The position numbers and the translations under genes were made by a program. From NCBI GenBank assembly GCA_037447655.1, contig JBBHKE010002140.1, positions 124,001 to 188,000 of the forward strand: a DNA stretch of 64,000 bases. Direction: 5' to 3'. This document shows positions 47,031 to 59,916 of this stretch, one piece after another. A model generated the notes under the pieces. The model was given only the letters and a program-made list of their open reading frames with translations, was not told where the DNA came from and did no database searches. Source of the DNA: Zygnema cylindricum (Eukaryota > Streptophyta > Zygnematophyceae > Zygnematales > Zygnemataceae). Each line of letters starts with the position of its first letter. Position 1 is the first letter of the stretch.

Positions 47031-48455
47031 TAAGTGCCAGTTTCTCTATTCCAAGAGGTATTTAAATAGTGTGATGTACGCACTGTGTAAATCTGCAGTA
47101 GAATTGCTCGTTATTTTGTAAAATGTTATTATGAAAAAGTGCGAGAAGTCGCCGCCGACACGTGAAGTTGAGTTGCGTCGACAAGTGAAAGATCGCAGCC
47201 CTCGAATTCCGAGAAGTGTGAAGAGAAATACGAGTTTAACCGCCAATCAACAGTGTTTATAAATTCACTAATGTCGTCCAAAAATCCTCCACGTGTCGGC
47301 TGCAAAATAGGTTCTCAAAATTAGATGTACAGAGTTTGTTGATGGCTGTACGGTATACGCGTTAATTCGCATTCTCGGCGCATAGGTACAAGCTTCTGCT
47401 GGAAGCCTACGTTTAGTACCACGCTACGGTTTCTTCGTTTTTCAAATTTCCATCAACCAAAATTTGGACAATTCTGTTTGCTTCAGGAAAAAAAAAATAT
47501 TAAAACAAAAGTGAAAAGGACAAACGTGGCACACGCCTAATTGACGCACATAAAGATATTGTCTTTTCCGTACTCAAAGTCAAACAGACACATCAGACAA
47601 GCTAACAAGCGGACGGGCGTAAAAAAAATTGTCGCTCAAAAAGTCATCTTTGCAAATTGGGCGACCGGTTTATTGATGAGCGGCGGCTGCACTAAATTAA
47701 TATCCAGAACAACAGCTTGTCAGTCGCGCACGAACGGAATACTATGCCATGTAGGCAAGTGATCCGTACAGAATACCGCCACCACAAACGTGAATGCCGC
47801 GTGTCATGGAGAACAGTTCCCTACGCAAAAAATCTACGCATATGTCCACAGCTCTACGTACACCATCGATTCATATGGGCAGTGTTGGGAGCACCTCTCT
47901 GCTCCCCATCCGAGAATTAAACCTACGATGTGATGCGAGACCCATCGCCATATATAACTCCAATTAGATAGGCTACATGTCCTCTCGCATCACAAACTTT
48001 CCCATTTCAAATTTAAAAGTCCTCGTCAATGGCTAAAACACCAAACACTAAGCTAAACACCCAAGCTTTACTTGTTTGATCCTATCTATCCCAAATCAGT
48101 CTTAATTGAACAAGTTACAACAACACCCCACCACTGGGTGGACTTGAGCAATGACTCCGTAAATTGCCCTCTTAAACAAACAAGACTTTATTAAGTACCC
48201 ACATTGATTTAGTTTTTGGGACTTTGCGCAACGACCACAAAAAATAATTTGTAAGATAAAATAATCAACATCTGTTTGTTTACATCTAACGACGAGCTAA
48301 ACATATTTCAGATTTTATTTTGCCTCTTAGGAACTCTGCTCGACAAGAGATCCCACTTGAGTCACGAGGAGTTCGCTAAGAGACACGCCCCTTCTTGAAA
48401 CCACGTGCAGTCATAGATACACTCTTATTTATAATTCCAAGCCCCGTCTGTCAAT

Positions 48456-48497
<42 letters not shown>

Positions 48498-50934
48498 GTG
48501 CTTTAAATCGACCACCCGTCTTTTATGCTTTAGAGTCAACTCACGCGGAGTGCCAAGTCGATCCACACATTTATCCACGAGATAAACATCATGTAGCGTG
48601 TCAAAATAATAAATGGATCGATCAATCACAATATTAAATTCCTTCGGCCCGTATATTTTTTAACCGTGTGTTTTGTTTTCAACAACACTAATGTCTAGTT
48701 TGGACCCCACAAACCGACGGCAATGGTTCGTTATTTGTTGACCGAGGGTCTCTCTTGTATATAGTTTCGCTTTATCAACGACCTCCGCTAAATGTATAAA
48801 CATCGAACTACCGCATGAAAATGTTCCGTGTCACAAACAAGTGGTCACCAGGTACATGGGATGGTAACTTTAAAATTTACGTTGTATTGTTTTATTAATC
48901 GTATGTTCCACAAATGACAATAATTTATTTGAATTAGTGATGCGTGCTTACGAAATACATTGGCTATTTACAACTTGTTTTGCATTTGTTTTACCATATG
49001 CTCATAACAAATTTTTAGACATAGATTCGTTTTTTTAGCCTTTAAATACTTCCTCTACTTTCTATTTGTTTAACTTCCACGCTCATCAGAATCTCTTTCT
49101 ATAACCTGTGAGAATCTTAGGATTTTGTTTGGGCAAAACTAGTTCACTCAACGACTGGTCTAAGTACATTCGTAAAGTCAAATCAAACTATTTTTGTCAA
49201 TCGACTCATAAACTCAAGTATTGCATAAAATCTCGACCAGAACAAACAATTACACGATTAAATCGACGGTTAAACTTTCCGCGGACCTACAATATGTAAC
49301 GCTCATTTTTTTCAACAATTGTTGAATTTGTATTTCGAATACATTTGGGTTTTAAACATAAATTGGTTGACGTCCAACTTTGCGGATTATTGAGCAAAAT
49401 TATGTTGAATGCATGTGATATCCACGTTATTGAAAAAATAAATGCCTTAACAAATGGAAAGTAATAACTTAACCGAAAGCCGTTTTTTTTCGAACAATTA
49501 TAAAGCTTTTATGAACACTAAATTATTTTTCTATTGTTACTCGTAATTGTAGTAGTTTATTATGTTAAAGTTCAATTGTAAATTGAATCATAAAAACTTT
49601 GGTTCTTAAAGATACACCTCGTAAAAAAAAAAACAAGAGAAGAAAATATTGGTTAACAATCATGTAACTTGTTAAATACGCAAGGAAAAAAAAAGATAAT
49701 ACAAAAAACTTATGAAGAGGTGTAACCCTAATTTTTCAAATATTGTTCACACCGCATAATATTGAAATACAAAGTTTTTTTTTCTCCGACATATTATATA
49801 TAATCGTAATCAACCCTAAACAACATCAAACACTTTATATGTTGCATATGGTTGTATGTATTTTAATGAGATTAACAACTAAAATATATATGGTGTTAAA
49901 ATGGTTATAACACATTTAAAAGCTAACAATAAACATGGTTTTGGACATAACCGCTTTAATTGTCAATGAATAAACATGACTTTTATGTTTTTTTATACTT
50001 GTTAACAACTTAAAGTTTATTTGTTTAGTTCGTGTGAGCGAAAAACTTGATCGCCTCGTTTTTATGAACCAAACCCTGTTTGAATCGATGTATATTGGCA
50101 CGCTACTTTTCTGAAGATAGGAAGACGATTATACAAAGAATGTCGTCCTCGATGGGTTGGAACGTTGGGGAAAAGTTCAGGGTAAACCGAAAAAAAATAG
50201 TAATGATAAACACAAATCGATGTCGTAAATAGGACAGTTTAACAAAATGGCGAGTTTGATTTATCGAATCGTTTGGAATATTTACCAAATAACTCATACA
50301 GACTAAACCAAACCGAGCCGAGCGTTACGGTTGAATTCTGTTTAAGTTGCTCAATCCCATTCATCCTTTTTGTTAAACTGAGCATATATGATTGGCTTCC
50401 CATCAACCAAGCATTAAGCCACAAAATGTTAAAAAGAAGTCAGCGACAATTTGGCACTTGATTGGATTTTCACTTCTGATTCTGTTAATATACCAATAGA
50501 TCACCAATTTAGAATTTAGCAAAATTAGAATATTGTTTTTACGGGTAAGAATTTGAATTTACGCTATTTTCCATATTGGATCCTTATAATACTTTTTATT
50601 ATACCGCGTTCTATAACTATGAAACGTGTAATAAAAATGCATATGTTTGTTACCCTATTGATGTACACTAAGGTTGTTGTGCCGACCTTGCTTTGATCTT
50701 CTCGGCTGCACAAACCTTACGCGCTTGCCCGTACTTTTGCTGACCACATTCTCACTGTAAACGGCCGCCGTAAAGGTACGTTTTATTCGCAATTTGGATG
50801 TCGGTGTCGTTTGTACGCTGCAATATTCCCAAGCAAACAGGATGTCGACGCTGGCAATATCGACAGGACCAGCCGACAACTTACAAGCCGTACAGTTCGT
50901 CATTGATGCAACCGCAACGTGGCAAAATCAGAAG
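47031..50934. other. Long AT-rich gene-free region
   Basis: No gene is supported. It includes an (AT)n microsatellite at about 48454-48492 and many A or T runs between 49000 and 50650. Short open frames have no domain or codon character. Confidence 0.6.
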
Positions 50935-52477
50935 CTGCCAAAAAATGGTTTTCCTTGTGTTTCTGATTAAAATCTGACATGCAAAAGAAAAAAGTTTGGT
51001 AGTTGAGAACCCACTCGTTAATCGTGTTTATCAGAGCCGTCCGATGGACTAGCAATTAACTTGTCCAGGAAATCGATCTCGACCGTTTCCATATCAGCGG
51101 AAATTGTGACACTACACTTGGCCACTGTGTTCAACGGATTACCACACGCTATTCGTCCTCGATTGAAAATACCTATCTTGATTTAAAAACAAAGCGTATT
51201 TTTGGAACCATTCAATTGTACTGGTATCTCTGAAGATTCGCAAGTTCCAAAATCTATATAGGATGTAGTTTTCGCAACCTTTTTTTTCCCTGCCCGCTCT
51301 TTTTTGTTTAGAGGACAAACGCCTAGCCGCCCTCGGCGGCTACGGTAATGTACAGTACTGTACTGTTCAGGCGAGGGTTGTACTTTGAGGGTGAAAAGTG
51401 AGGTTCATTACTGGGAAAAATACATTTTTGTACGAATACAGCTCATTTTCGTACATGGCCGTACTGTTTTTTTTTTCTAAACATGATTACTGTCGGCGCG
51501 TCAAGATTCTACAAACTTTTGGGCGACAATTTCGACCGTCCGATTATGTGATTTCGAAACAAAGGACATTCTATCCAGTGTCTAGCTAGTCTCCTCAGGG
51601 AGGAGACTAGCTAGACACTGGACGTGTAAAAGCTTTACGCGTGGAATGGTCAAGTGCTATCCAGGATAGAAATCCTACATGTGGCATTCGCCACGTGCCT
51701 TCGGACATATGCCACGCGCCTTCAGACAGGTGGGAATCAAATCTTAAGGAAAACCACGATATTTTTTTTGTCGAAGGATGCGCCGTGACACCTCCTCCAC
51801 CATCCATTGACATCCAGCATTTGCGGCGCGCCGACGCAGCACGAACGACAAAACAATTATAAAGAAGACAAAACACGAACCTACACACGTAATTAATTTT
51901 GCGGTTGGATATACGGATACGAATTCAGATATTCTGCTTTTCGAATGGTCATAACAGGAGGGAGAAATGGCCTGAACCAATGGATATTGAGGACGTGGAA
52001 TGCGTCCAAACCAAATGTCGGTGCAGACCACCTTCACAATTTTATTGGTTGTTGTTTTTGTTTTGTTTCTATTTTATGTCGTGAATTTTCCGTCGCGTAA
52101 CCAATTTCTTTTGTCGACGCCCTTGTTTTCTACCCATTCAAAGTGGAATGTATTCCCTGGATACCTTTTCTGTACCCGAAAGATCCCCAAATCCTGAAAG
52201 CCGGTATAGAATTGATACAATTTGCGCACTTGTTTTTTTCCTGCCCGCTCCTTTTTTTGCCTTATGAAGTTATTATGCAAACGATGTAGTCGCACCTGGC
52301 GGCTGGCGCTCATTTTCCCGTCGCTTAGCACCGACCAGTCCCCGTCCACAAGATTTCAACCTGCCCGACGCCAGTTTTAAACATATGTGTGGCAAAATCC
52401 GAGGAGAAGACATTATTTGTGTTTCTCATTAAAATATGACACGCAAAAAAAAAATTTGATGGCTGACCCATTCGTTA
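50935..52477. repeat. Dispersed repeat block, copy A
   Basis: Segments recur in the same order at 54115-54905. Examples: TGTGACACTA.ACTTGGCCACT (51104 and 54220), CAACCTTTTTTTTCCCTGCCCGCTC (51280 and 54405), GTACTGTACTGT near 51352 and 54483, and CTGTACCCGAAAGATCC through AATTTGCGCACTTGTTTTT (52170 and 54702). Copy A has about 700 extra bases in the middle, including the 51575 hairpin. No coding sequence is recognised. Confidence 0.75.
51575..51621. repeat. Perfect 22-bp hairpin with 3-base loop
   Basis: CCAGTGTCTAGCTAGTCTCCTC, loop AGG, then the exact reverse complement. No mismatch is seen over 22 pairs. It lies in repeat block A and not in copy B, so it arrived after, or was lost from, one of them. 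Confidence 0.9.
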
Positions 52478-54042
52478 GGGCGTGTCCCCATGTGTTCAAG
52501 GGTTTTTTTCTGTCGTTTACACAAAAAATGGGACTTCCAACTTGAAAATATTACGCCGTACGAAAAATGGGCAAAAACTCAAATGCATTTTGCGTCATCT
52601 TGGAACTCGAAAGGTACGGCGATTTGGCATTATTATCATCGCGACCCACTTCCAGCTCATCTTCACACTTGCACTGGAATCAAATCGCGACCTGATTTTT
52701 ATCAAAATACTACCCTATTGACGAATAGAAAGCCTGGATTGCATGCGTCAAAAGTTTTCAATTTTTTTTTTGCAGTTGGGAGAATACACGAAAAAAAATT
52801 GTTTGTCCGTTTGCTTATGTTGTCCGCGTGTGGGCGTCTACAAATGTCATTTTGTAGACGTAGGCGATTGCTTATGTTGTCCACTTGTGGGCGTCTACAA
52901 ATGTCCGTCGGCGTCGACAATTGTCCCAGTATGTCAGGAGCTCGTTGCGGCGTACAAATGTCCGCAGTTTGTTGGCGTCTACAGGTGTCGCAAGTATTGA
53001 TGACGTGTACAACTGCCACATATTCAAAATATGAAAATAATGAACGCGCAAGTAACGATTGACATAGGCACACTTTGAAAAGTACACCGTAAAATCAGCG
53101 CTAAATTCCAAAATAACGTTTCAAAATATCGGTTGCGACTGGAGTGAAGATTCTCCGTACTACTTTGAAGAGCGTCCCTATGTGCTAAAATGAAATCGGG
53201 ACTTTGACATGTGACGGTTGTAGACGTAGGTACATCTTGTGACGATAGAAGGCGACTACGAAACTTCCGATGATTAGTGACGCCAACAAAAATAGCGACA
53301 GTGGTAGACGTCTAGATTTTTGTGGCATTGTAGACGTTTAGGGTTTGGTGACATTGTGACGTCACACTCACCTATGACAACGTCGACGTCACTGATTCAA
53401 GAACTTTTCGCCATGATTTCCAAATTTCCTTTTTTTTAATTTTCTCATTTGAATCGCCATTAAAAAAAAGCCTAAAAAATTTGAAAAATAATAATTCTAA
53501 AAGATCTTTCATTTTATACCAATATTGTCGTGTCCCATTCTAAAAAGTGTGAGATAAAAGCGACAGTGTGAGAGAGAGAGGGGAGAGGCGAGGACGACAC
53601 AAAATTTTGAAAAGGACCCATGAATGAAAGTGGAGGTCCGAGACCCTTGCAATTTTTTTTCCGTACATGCGCGTGACGGGCACGGAGAAAAATAGCGAGG
53701 ACTCTCCTTCGCCCTAAAATTTTCCCGCTGGCGTGAAGCGTGCGTGGGTCGTTTTTCATTCGCTGTTTGGGGTGTACTTTAACTAAAATCACCCCCTCGA
53801 TGTGATTTTAAAAGAAGTTTTTTTTTGGGCTGGATTCTCTTGCCCGGGGGTCGAAAAGGGGAAAACGCCAAAATGCATTCACATGAAGACAAACACGCCG
53901 TACATCCTAAGTATGAATTGACGTTCACTTTACTTTGGTAAAAAAAAAAATATCGTACGGCTAAAGTTTTTTACAAAGTTCCCTGAATTTTAGGGCAAAA
54001 AGACAGAGAAAAGTAGATACTTTAATACATGGGGACGTACCC
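52478..54042. mobile_element. 1.56-kb composite TIR element between the two repeat blocks
   Basis: The left end GGGCGTGTCCCCATGTG and the right end ACATGGGGACGTACCC are inverted repeats. The segment CATAGGCACACTTTGAAAAG through AATAACGTTT occurs inside at about 53064 and again just outside the right end at 54042, and a second possible end (GCATGGGGACATGCC) stands at 54116-54130. Two related elements may be nested or fused. ACGTTTAGGGTTTG near 53335 is the inverse of a motif in the 38521 and 46000 elements. It is non-coding. Confidence 0.6.
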
Positions 54043-54114
54043 ATAGGCACACTTTGAAAAGTACACCGTAAAATCAACGCTAAAATCCAAAATAACGTTT
54101 AAAAATATAGGTTG

Positions 54115-54905
54115 CATGGGGACATGCCAGTCATGTTTATCTGGGTCGTCCTACGGATAAGGAATAAACTTATCGATGAAATAGATCTCGACCGTCGAAT
54201 CATCCACATCGGCGGATTTTGTGACACTAAACTTGGCCACTAAGGGTGTTCAACGACGTTCCGGTCTCGGATTACCACACGATATTCGTCCTCAATTGAA
54301 AATAACTCTTGGTTCAAACACAAAACTGATTTTTTTTACCATTCAATTGTACTGGTAACCCTGACGATTCGCAAATTCCAAAATCTGATAAATGATGCAG
54401 TTTTCGCAACTTTTTTTTCCCTGCCCGCTCTATTTTTTCCCCCAAGAACAAACGCCACTGTCGCAACCGGCGGCTACGGTACTGTACTGTACTGTAGTGT
54501 GCTGTATTGTTCTGGCGAGGGTTGTAGTTTGAACCAATGGGTGTTTAACACGTCCAAACCAAGTGTCAGTGCGGAGCTTCACAATTTTATTGGTTGTTGT
54601 GTTTGTTTTGTTCCAATTCTTTCCGTAGCGTAACCAATTTTTTTTCTGGACGCCCTTGCTTTCTACCATTCAAAATGGAATGTATTCTCTGGATACCTTC
54701 CTGTACCCGAAAGATCCGCAAATCCGAAAGCCGGTACAGAATTGATACAATTTGCGCACTTGTTTTTTATCCTGCCCGCCTCCTTTTTTCCTTTTAACGC
54801 AAACGATATAGTCGCCATTGGCAGCTGGCGCTTTTTTTTCCGTCGTTTAGCACCGACCAGTCCCCGTCCACAATATTTCAACCTGCCCGACGCCACGGGC
54901 AATCG
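54115..54905. repeat. Dispersed repeat block, copy B
   Basis: A shorter copy of 50935-52477, same orientation, with the same succession of motifs up to GACCAGTCCCCGTCCACAA.ATTTCAACCTGCCCGACGCCA (52335 and 54857). Together the copies bracket the 52478-54042 element. Confidence 0.75.
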
Positions 54906-55316
54906 GAGGATCGCCGCAGGCAAAACCAGCGATACAAACAGCCGAAAAGACGAAACAAAACAAAATAAAAGCAACCGAAAAAAACTGCAGGTGCTATACA
55001 GTGGAATATCCCTTCCCATCCATCATTTGTTTGCGCGGTCAGCCCGCCGCCTCGGGGGCAAGCTGCACCGTTTTTTTTTTTTTTTAGGTCAGTTTTAAAT
55101 TTTGGATATATACCTTGCGGACCGCCATCAAATCGTCCTCTCTCATTGAGCTGAGTTCCTGAAGTGGAGCTTCCAGCCCTACTTCTTACCTGTCGTCTCC
55201 TCCATATTCTGTCTTCTTTTAGCTCAAACTATTTGTGATTACGAGAGTTATTTTTATTATATTCTCCTAACTTTTGTGTCAGTCCTCAGAGAAGGTTTAG
55301 CAAGTAGAAGACAGCC

Positions 55317-58300
55317 ATGGAGCTCTATGATCAGTACACGTGGATCTTTGCTCTTGGTACTATTTTCTCTTTCATTTGTGCGTTCGGTATCGGAGCAAAT
55401 GATGTTGTAAGTGGTCGAACTTTTTAAACTGATTTCTTTTGAACCATATTGTTACCAAGAGTTTATATTTTTTTTATCCTTGAGAAGTCCTACTGCTGTT
55501 TCTGTTTGAGTGAAAGGATGAGTGAATGGTGTTGTTTCTATTTTTTCTACAGTAGCTGTGTACTTTTTTTGGAAGTTTATGGAGAAATAATCTGTTTTTA
55601 GTCACATTTGTTATTGTAATCAGTCTTTTTTCTTTTTAAAGGGTCCTGGAGTGTCGTCTATTTTTTGTCTCACTTTTCTTTACTGTTAATTTTTTTTCAT
55701 GTAGCCCACGTGGAAGTTTCTTTGAATTCCTTTGGAAGTGTCATTTAGAGTGTAGTAGTGTCGGGCAGTATTCTCTTTTTTGACCTTCTCCTCCAATGAA
55801 AGAGTTGTCTCATCATTTCGTTGCAGTACGTCAGTACGATTTCACTCATCCTATTTTCTTCCCAAGACTATTCTGTACTTATTCTGGTTTTTTTATCGCA
55901 GTTGGAAAAGGGAAAATTTTAAGGCAGAAATGAACAGGGACATATACTAGTGCTTTATGCAGCAGTAGCTGATTTCCCTTCTGCTCCCTTGTTTGTCCTT
56001 TTGTTTTTGAAGGCGAATTCTTTCGCTTCTTCTGTCGGTGCGAAAGCTATCACTGTCCTCCAGGCCTGTCTCATTGCGGCTGTTATGGAGTTTTCTGGAG
56101 CTATTGGACTCGGGGCTGGAGTCACTTCCACCATCAAAAGTGGAATTGCTGACATCAAATACTTTAACGGCACACCAGGTGTGTGACGTCAGCTCCCCAC
56201 TTTATTGAATACAACGTTACTCTCCTGAGAAGATATGGTCTTTGTTTTCCATGGCTTTATTTTTAGTTTCAGTCGATGACAAAAATATCTAAGGATTTCT
56301 CATTATGTTGTTACCGTTTTGTGGATTTTGCCCAATTTTTTATCAGTTTCTTATTCATTTTTATCAATGTTCTGGCCTTCTAGCACTCCTGGTAAGTTAG
56401 AGATATTGTAAGCACAGACTTATTATTGACGCTAACACCACTTTGTTTTACTTTGCTGTTTGCTGCAGACCTTCTCATGTACGGATTTCTTTGCGTGATG
56501 ATTACTGCTGCCTTCTGGGATAACTTGGCCTGTCATTTGGAGCTCCCAGTCTCGACTACGCACACGACAGGTAACTTTTTCTTTCAAATATTTCCTTTCT
56601 TATTAGTATGTTCTTCTTCTGAAACAGGGATAGAACCTGGAATTGGTTGGCTGCCTGGATAACGCTATTCATGTCTTAACACGGTCATGTTGATGGTACT
56701 GTTGTTGCAGTCGGAGCCATTGTGGGTATGGCTATGGTCATTCGCGGTTCAGATGCTGTTATATGGTACGATTATAGCAGCGATTATGAATTCCCCTACA
56801 TCAAGGGTATGGTTTCCATAGTGTTATCGTGGGTTTTCTCTCCTGTGTTCGCTGGTGTTGGTGTTTTTCTCGTTTTCGGATTCATTCGGACCTTTGTTCT
56901 CCGCTCCAAGGACAGCTTCAGGCGTGCCTTTTTCGTAAGTTTCTTCTTTTTTCCCACTTCTTCTGCCTCGTAGCTTCTGTTGGTTGGTTTCAACTTGTTC
57001 AATCTTGACCGACGATATTGCCGGAAATTCTTTTTAACATGTTTATGGTTTTTGGCATTGCAGCTATCCCAATCTTGGTGGCCATTATGTTCTTGTGATC
57101 ATTCTCTTCATCATTCAGACAGGAAACAAGAATAAAAGTTGGGGCCTTGACCCTGAAGACCAGATTAAAGATGACAAAGCGTGTTATATTTCTCTCCCCA
57201 TAGGGGTGGGATTTGGGATCTTAACTGCTATCTTTGTAATGCCCTACCTTTCGAAGTTGGCTTCCAAGGATGATGACGACATGTAAGTTTGTCTTTTTTC
57301 CAGTGGATATGCCAATTCTTGGGCCTAAATACTATCGCATGCTTATACTTCCCCCCTTTTTTTTTCTTGAAAATCTTTAAATGCATTGCTGCTGTTTTTT
57401 ATCCGGTGGACATTTTTACAACACTTGCCAACAAATTTGTAAAGGCTTAACTACTCTTTTCCTTTTTGTGTTTTCTTTCAGGATCAAGGCTTCTGAGGAG
57501 GGCAAGGGAAGGGCTATTTCTGATCTCGATTTGGCCAATGACATCAGTGAGCACCAATCAAATCCTTCCTCATCCCGTTCTGAAGTAAACACATCACTTT
57601 CGTTACAGTGCAAGAATGATAAGAATGATACAAACCTATTATTTGATGAAGAACATTTGTCCATTGATTTTTTTTGTGTGCAGGTGAGAATAGCTGGTGG
57701 GAAACCAGGGCTAAGGCAATTAACGAATGGGCCGATAATACTACCCCTGGAAGAGTACTTCTCAGGAATCCATTGGCAAAAGTTATCCTTCATGTGAGTA
57801 TTAATTTCGGTGCTAGTTATTGGATTCAATTTCAGTGAAGCTTCGAGTTGAGAAGGTGACCATATTTGAGTCTTACTGGATATTTTGGCAATTGGTGTAT
57901 ATTTTAGGGATCCACCTACAAAGTCCATGATACTATTGAGAAGGATGAAGCCGTATTTGCCGTCTGGGAACATGCTGAGGTGTTTGACTACAAGACGGAG
58001 CGACTTTTCCGTTACCTCCAGGTAAAGTTGACGGGCTCCTGTCAAGCATAAGGTTTTTCATTTCTGCTCCTTGTTTTTTCTTTCACAAAGATCGTACTGG
58101 TTAACTTTTCAGCTGATGAACGGTTTTACCGTTGCAGGTCTTCAGTGCCATGGTGATGTCTTTTGCTCATGGGGCAAATGATGTTGCTAATGCTGTCGGA
58201 CCTTATGCCGCTGTATACTCTATATGGAAGACCAGGCAAACTCCTTCCAAATCAACCACGGTGCCTACGTGGATTTACGCCATGGGTAAGGACTTTAACA

Positions 58301-59916
58301 CTTTTTCCGCTCTCTTTTGTTGCACGTGAAACACTTATCACGTTCCTCTCTCATTTCCCTTCTACCAAGATCCTGCATGAGTTGTCATGTTGAATGTTCT
58401 GGAACACGGATATTTTATATTTGAAATTTGTACCTTGGTATTGATTCCATGTATGTTTTCCTTCTAAGGTTCCTGTATATGCCCCTAAACAGCACAGGGC
58501 TTTCATCATATTCAATAATATATTTTTTTGGTTTTTTTTCCTTCAGGTGGTGCGGGTATTGTTTGTGGTTTGGCTACCTATGGATATCATATCATGAAGG
58601 TCCTTGGAGTGAAAGTTGCTAAGTTGACAAACACTCGTGGTTTCTCTGCTGAACTTGCTACTGCGACAGTGGTGCTTGTGGCCTCCCGATTTGGTAAGCG
58701 ACAGTATTTTTACTGTCTATATCTGTTTCTTTTTCTAAGCCTTGTTCTTAAAACCTTGTGGTGAATCTCACACTTTCTGAGCTATTTTCATTGTGGTCTA
58801 TGTCTAACCTTATATGGATGTACTCTGCCATTTAGATGCCTTATTACTGACTTATTTATTAAAACGATGCAGGGCTCCCTATTTCAACAACTCAGACAAT
58901 TACCGGAGCAATCCTTGCTATTGGATTATTTGAGGGTGCCAAGGGTGTTAACTGGTGGGTTATTGGAAGGGTGAGTAATTCTTAAATTGTGTGCTTTTTT
59001 TTCTTAATTTGGTTATGAATAAATAAACAAACATCACTGGCTTATCCCTGCACTCTTTTTTCTTGGTAAATACTGTTTTCGATGATATCGCTTTTAATCC
59101 TGCTGGAAAAAGAACTTTCTTGAGATGATTTTAGTTATTGCAAAGATCAGAGTAACTGTCTCGCCTTTTTTTGCTTTTGCAAAATAATATTGGCTGATCC
59201 AACTTTTTTTCTACTGTTGCAGACCTTTTCTGGATGGGTTGTGACTCTTTTGGTGTCATCTATTGTCAGTGGTGGTTTAACTGCCTTTGGTGTGTTTGGC
59301 CCTAACAAGCTCGCTTCAGATAATATTATTGCCGTCAACAAGATTCTTTACTCAGAGACCCTCAGTATGTTGAAACAACTCAACGCAACAGATGCGACGG
59401 CAGTGGTTAAGTTATTTAATGTGAGTTTTCTTTTACTATGCAATTTCCTATGCAATTATTGTATTTTCTGATTTTAGATTATTTTCTGACTTTATCTCTG
59501 GTTCTGTACCTGGACCTAATCATCTGACATTTTTGAGCTTCATTTAAATGTCGTTCGGTTTTATCCACACAAAAGGTTTCACCCTTATTTGAAGGGTATA
59601 TTTTACTATTTGCTCATTTTTCGGTATTGTTCCTGATTCATCCTTGTCATCAAGATAATGTATATTTTGTTTGCCTCTAACACTAGTCAGTTAAATGTAT
59701 ATTTGGTTTGCCTCTAACACTAGTCAGTTTTTCTTTTCAATTTTATCACCACCCTTTTGAATATCTTGTGCTGTCAACGCTTTTTTTCAGGAGCTTAAAA
59801 TGTACAACTCATCCTCCAAAGTTTATGGTACCTCTGCTTATATCAACCCAGTGAATTTGGTCAATCTTCAGAAATCTACTTTATCGCTGTACAATACTAG
59901 TTTGATCGGGATGTAA
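55317..59916 (+). CDS. PiT/Pho4-family phosphate transporter (PTB-like)
   Basis: Thirteen exons: 55317-55406, 56013-56178, 56469-56570, 56711-56934, 57064-57282, 57482-57584, 57689-57793, 57908-58021, 58138-58285, 58547-58693, 58873-58970, 59223-59420 and 59791-59916 (stop), about 612 residues. The family signature GANDVAN occurs twice, across exons 1/2 and in exon 9 (FAHGANDVANAVGP), the hallmark of the inverted PiT repeat. PVSTTHTTVGAI and PISTTQTITGAI also repeat. Many membrane segments flank a soluble central loop (exons 5-8). These proteins import phosphate with Na+ or H+ across the plasma membrane; the PTB type is known from algae and early-diverging land plants. At exon 5 the frame is off by one base: the start reads IPILVAIMFL in one frame and LVIILFIIQTG in another. 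Exon 7 uses the AG at 57687-57688 by my reading. Confidence 0.85.

Noticed and set aside
57585-57688. Continuous open frame joining transporter exons 6 and 7
   Set aside because: The read-through peptide does not resemble PiT proteins. Splicing GT at 57585 to AG at 57688 restores a sensible central loop (NSWWETRAKAINEW).
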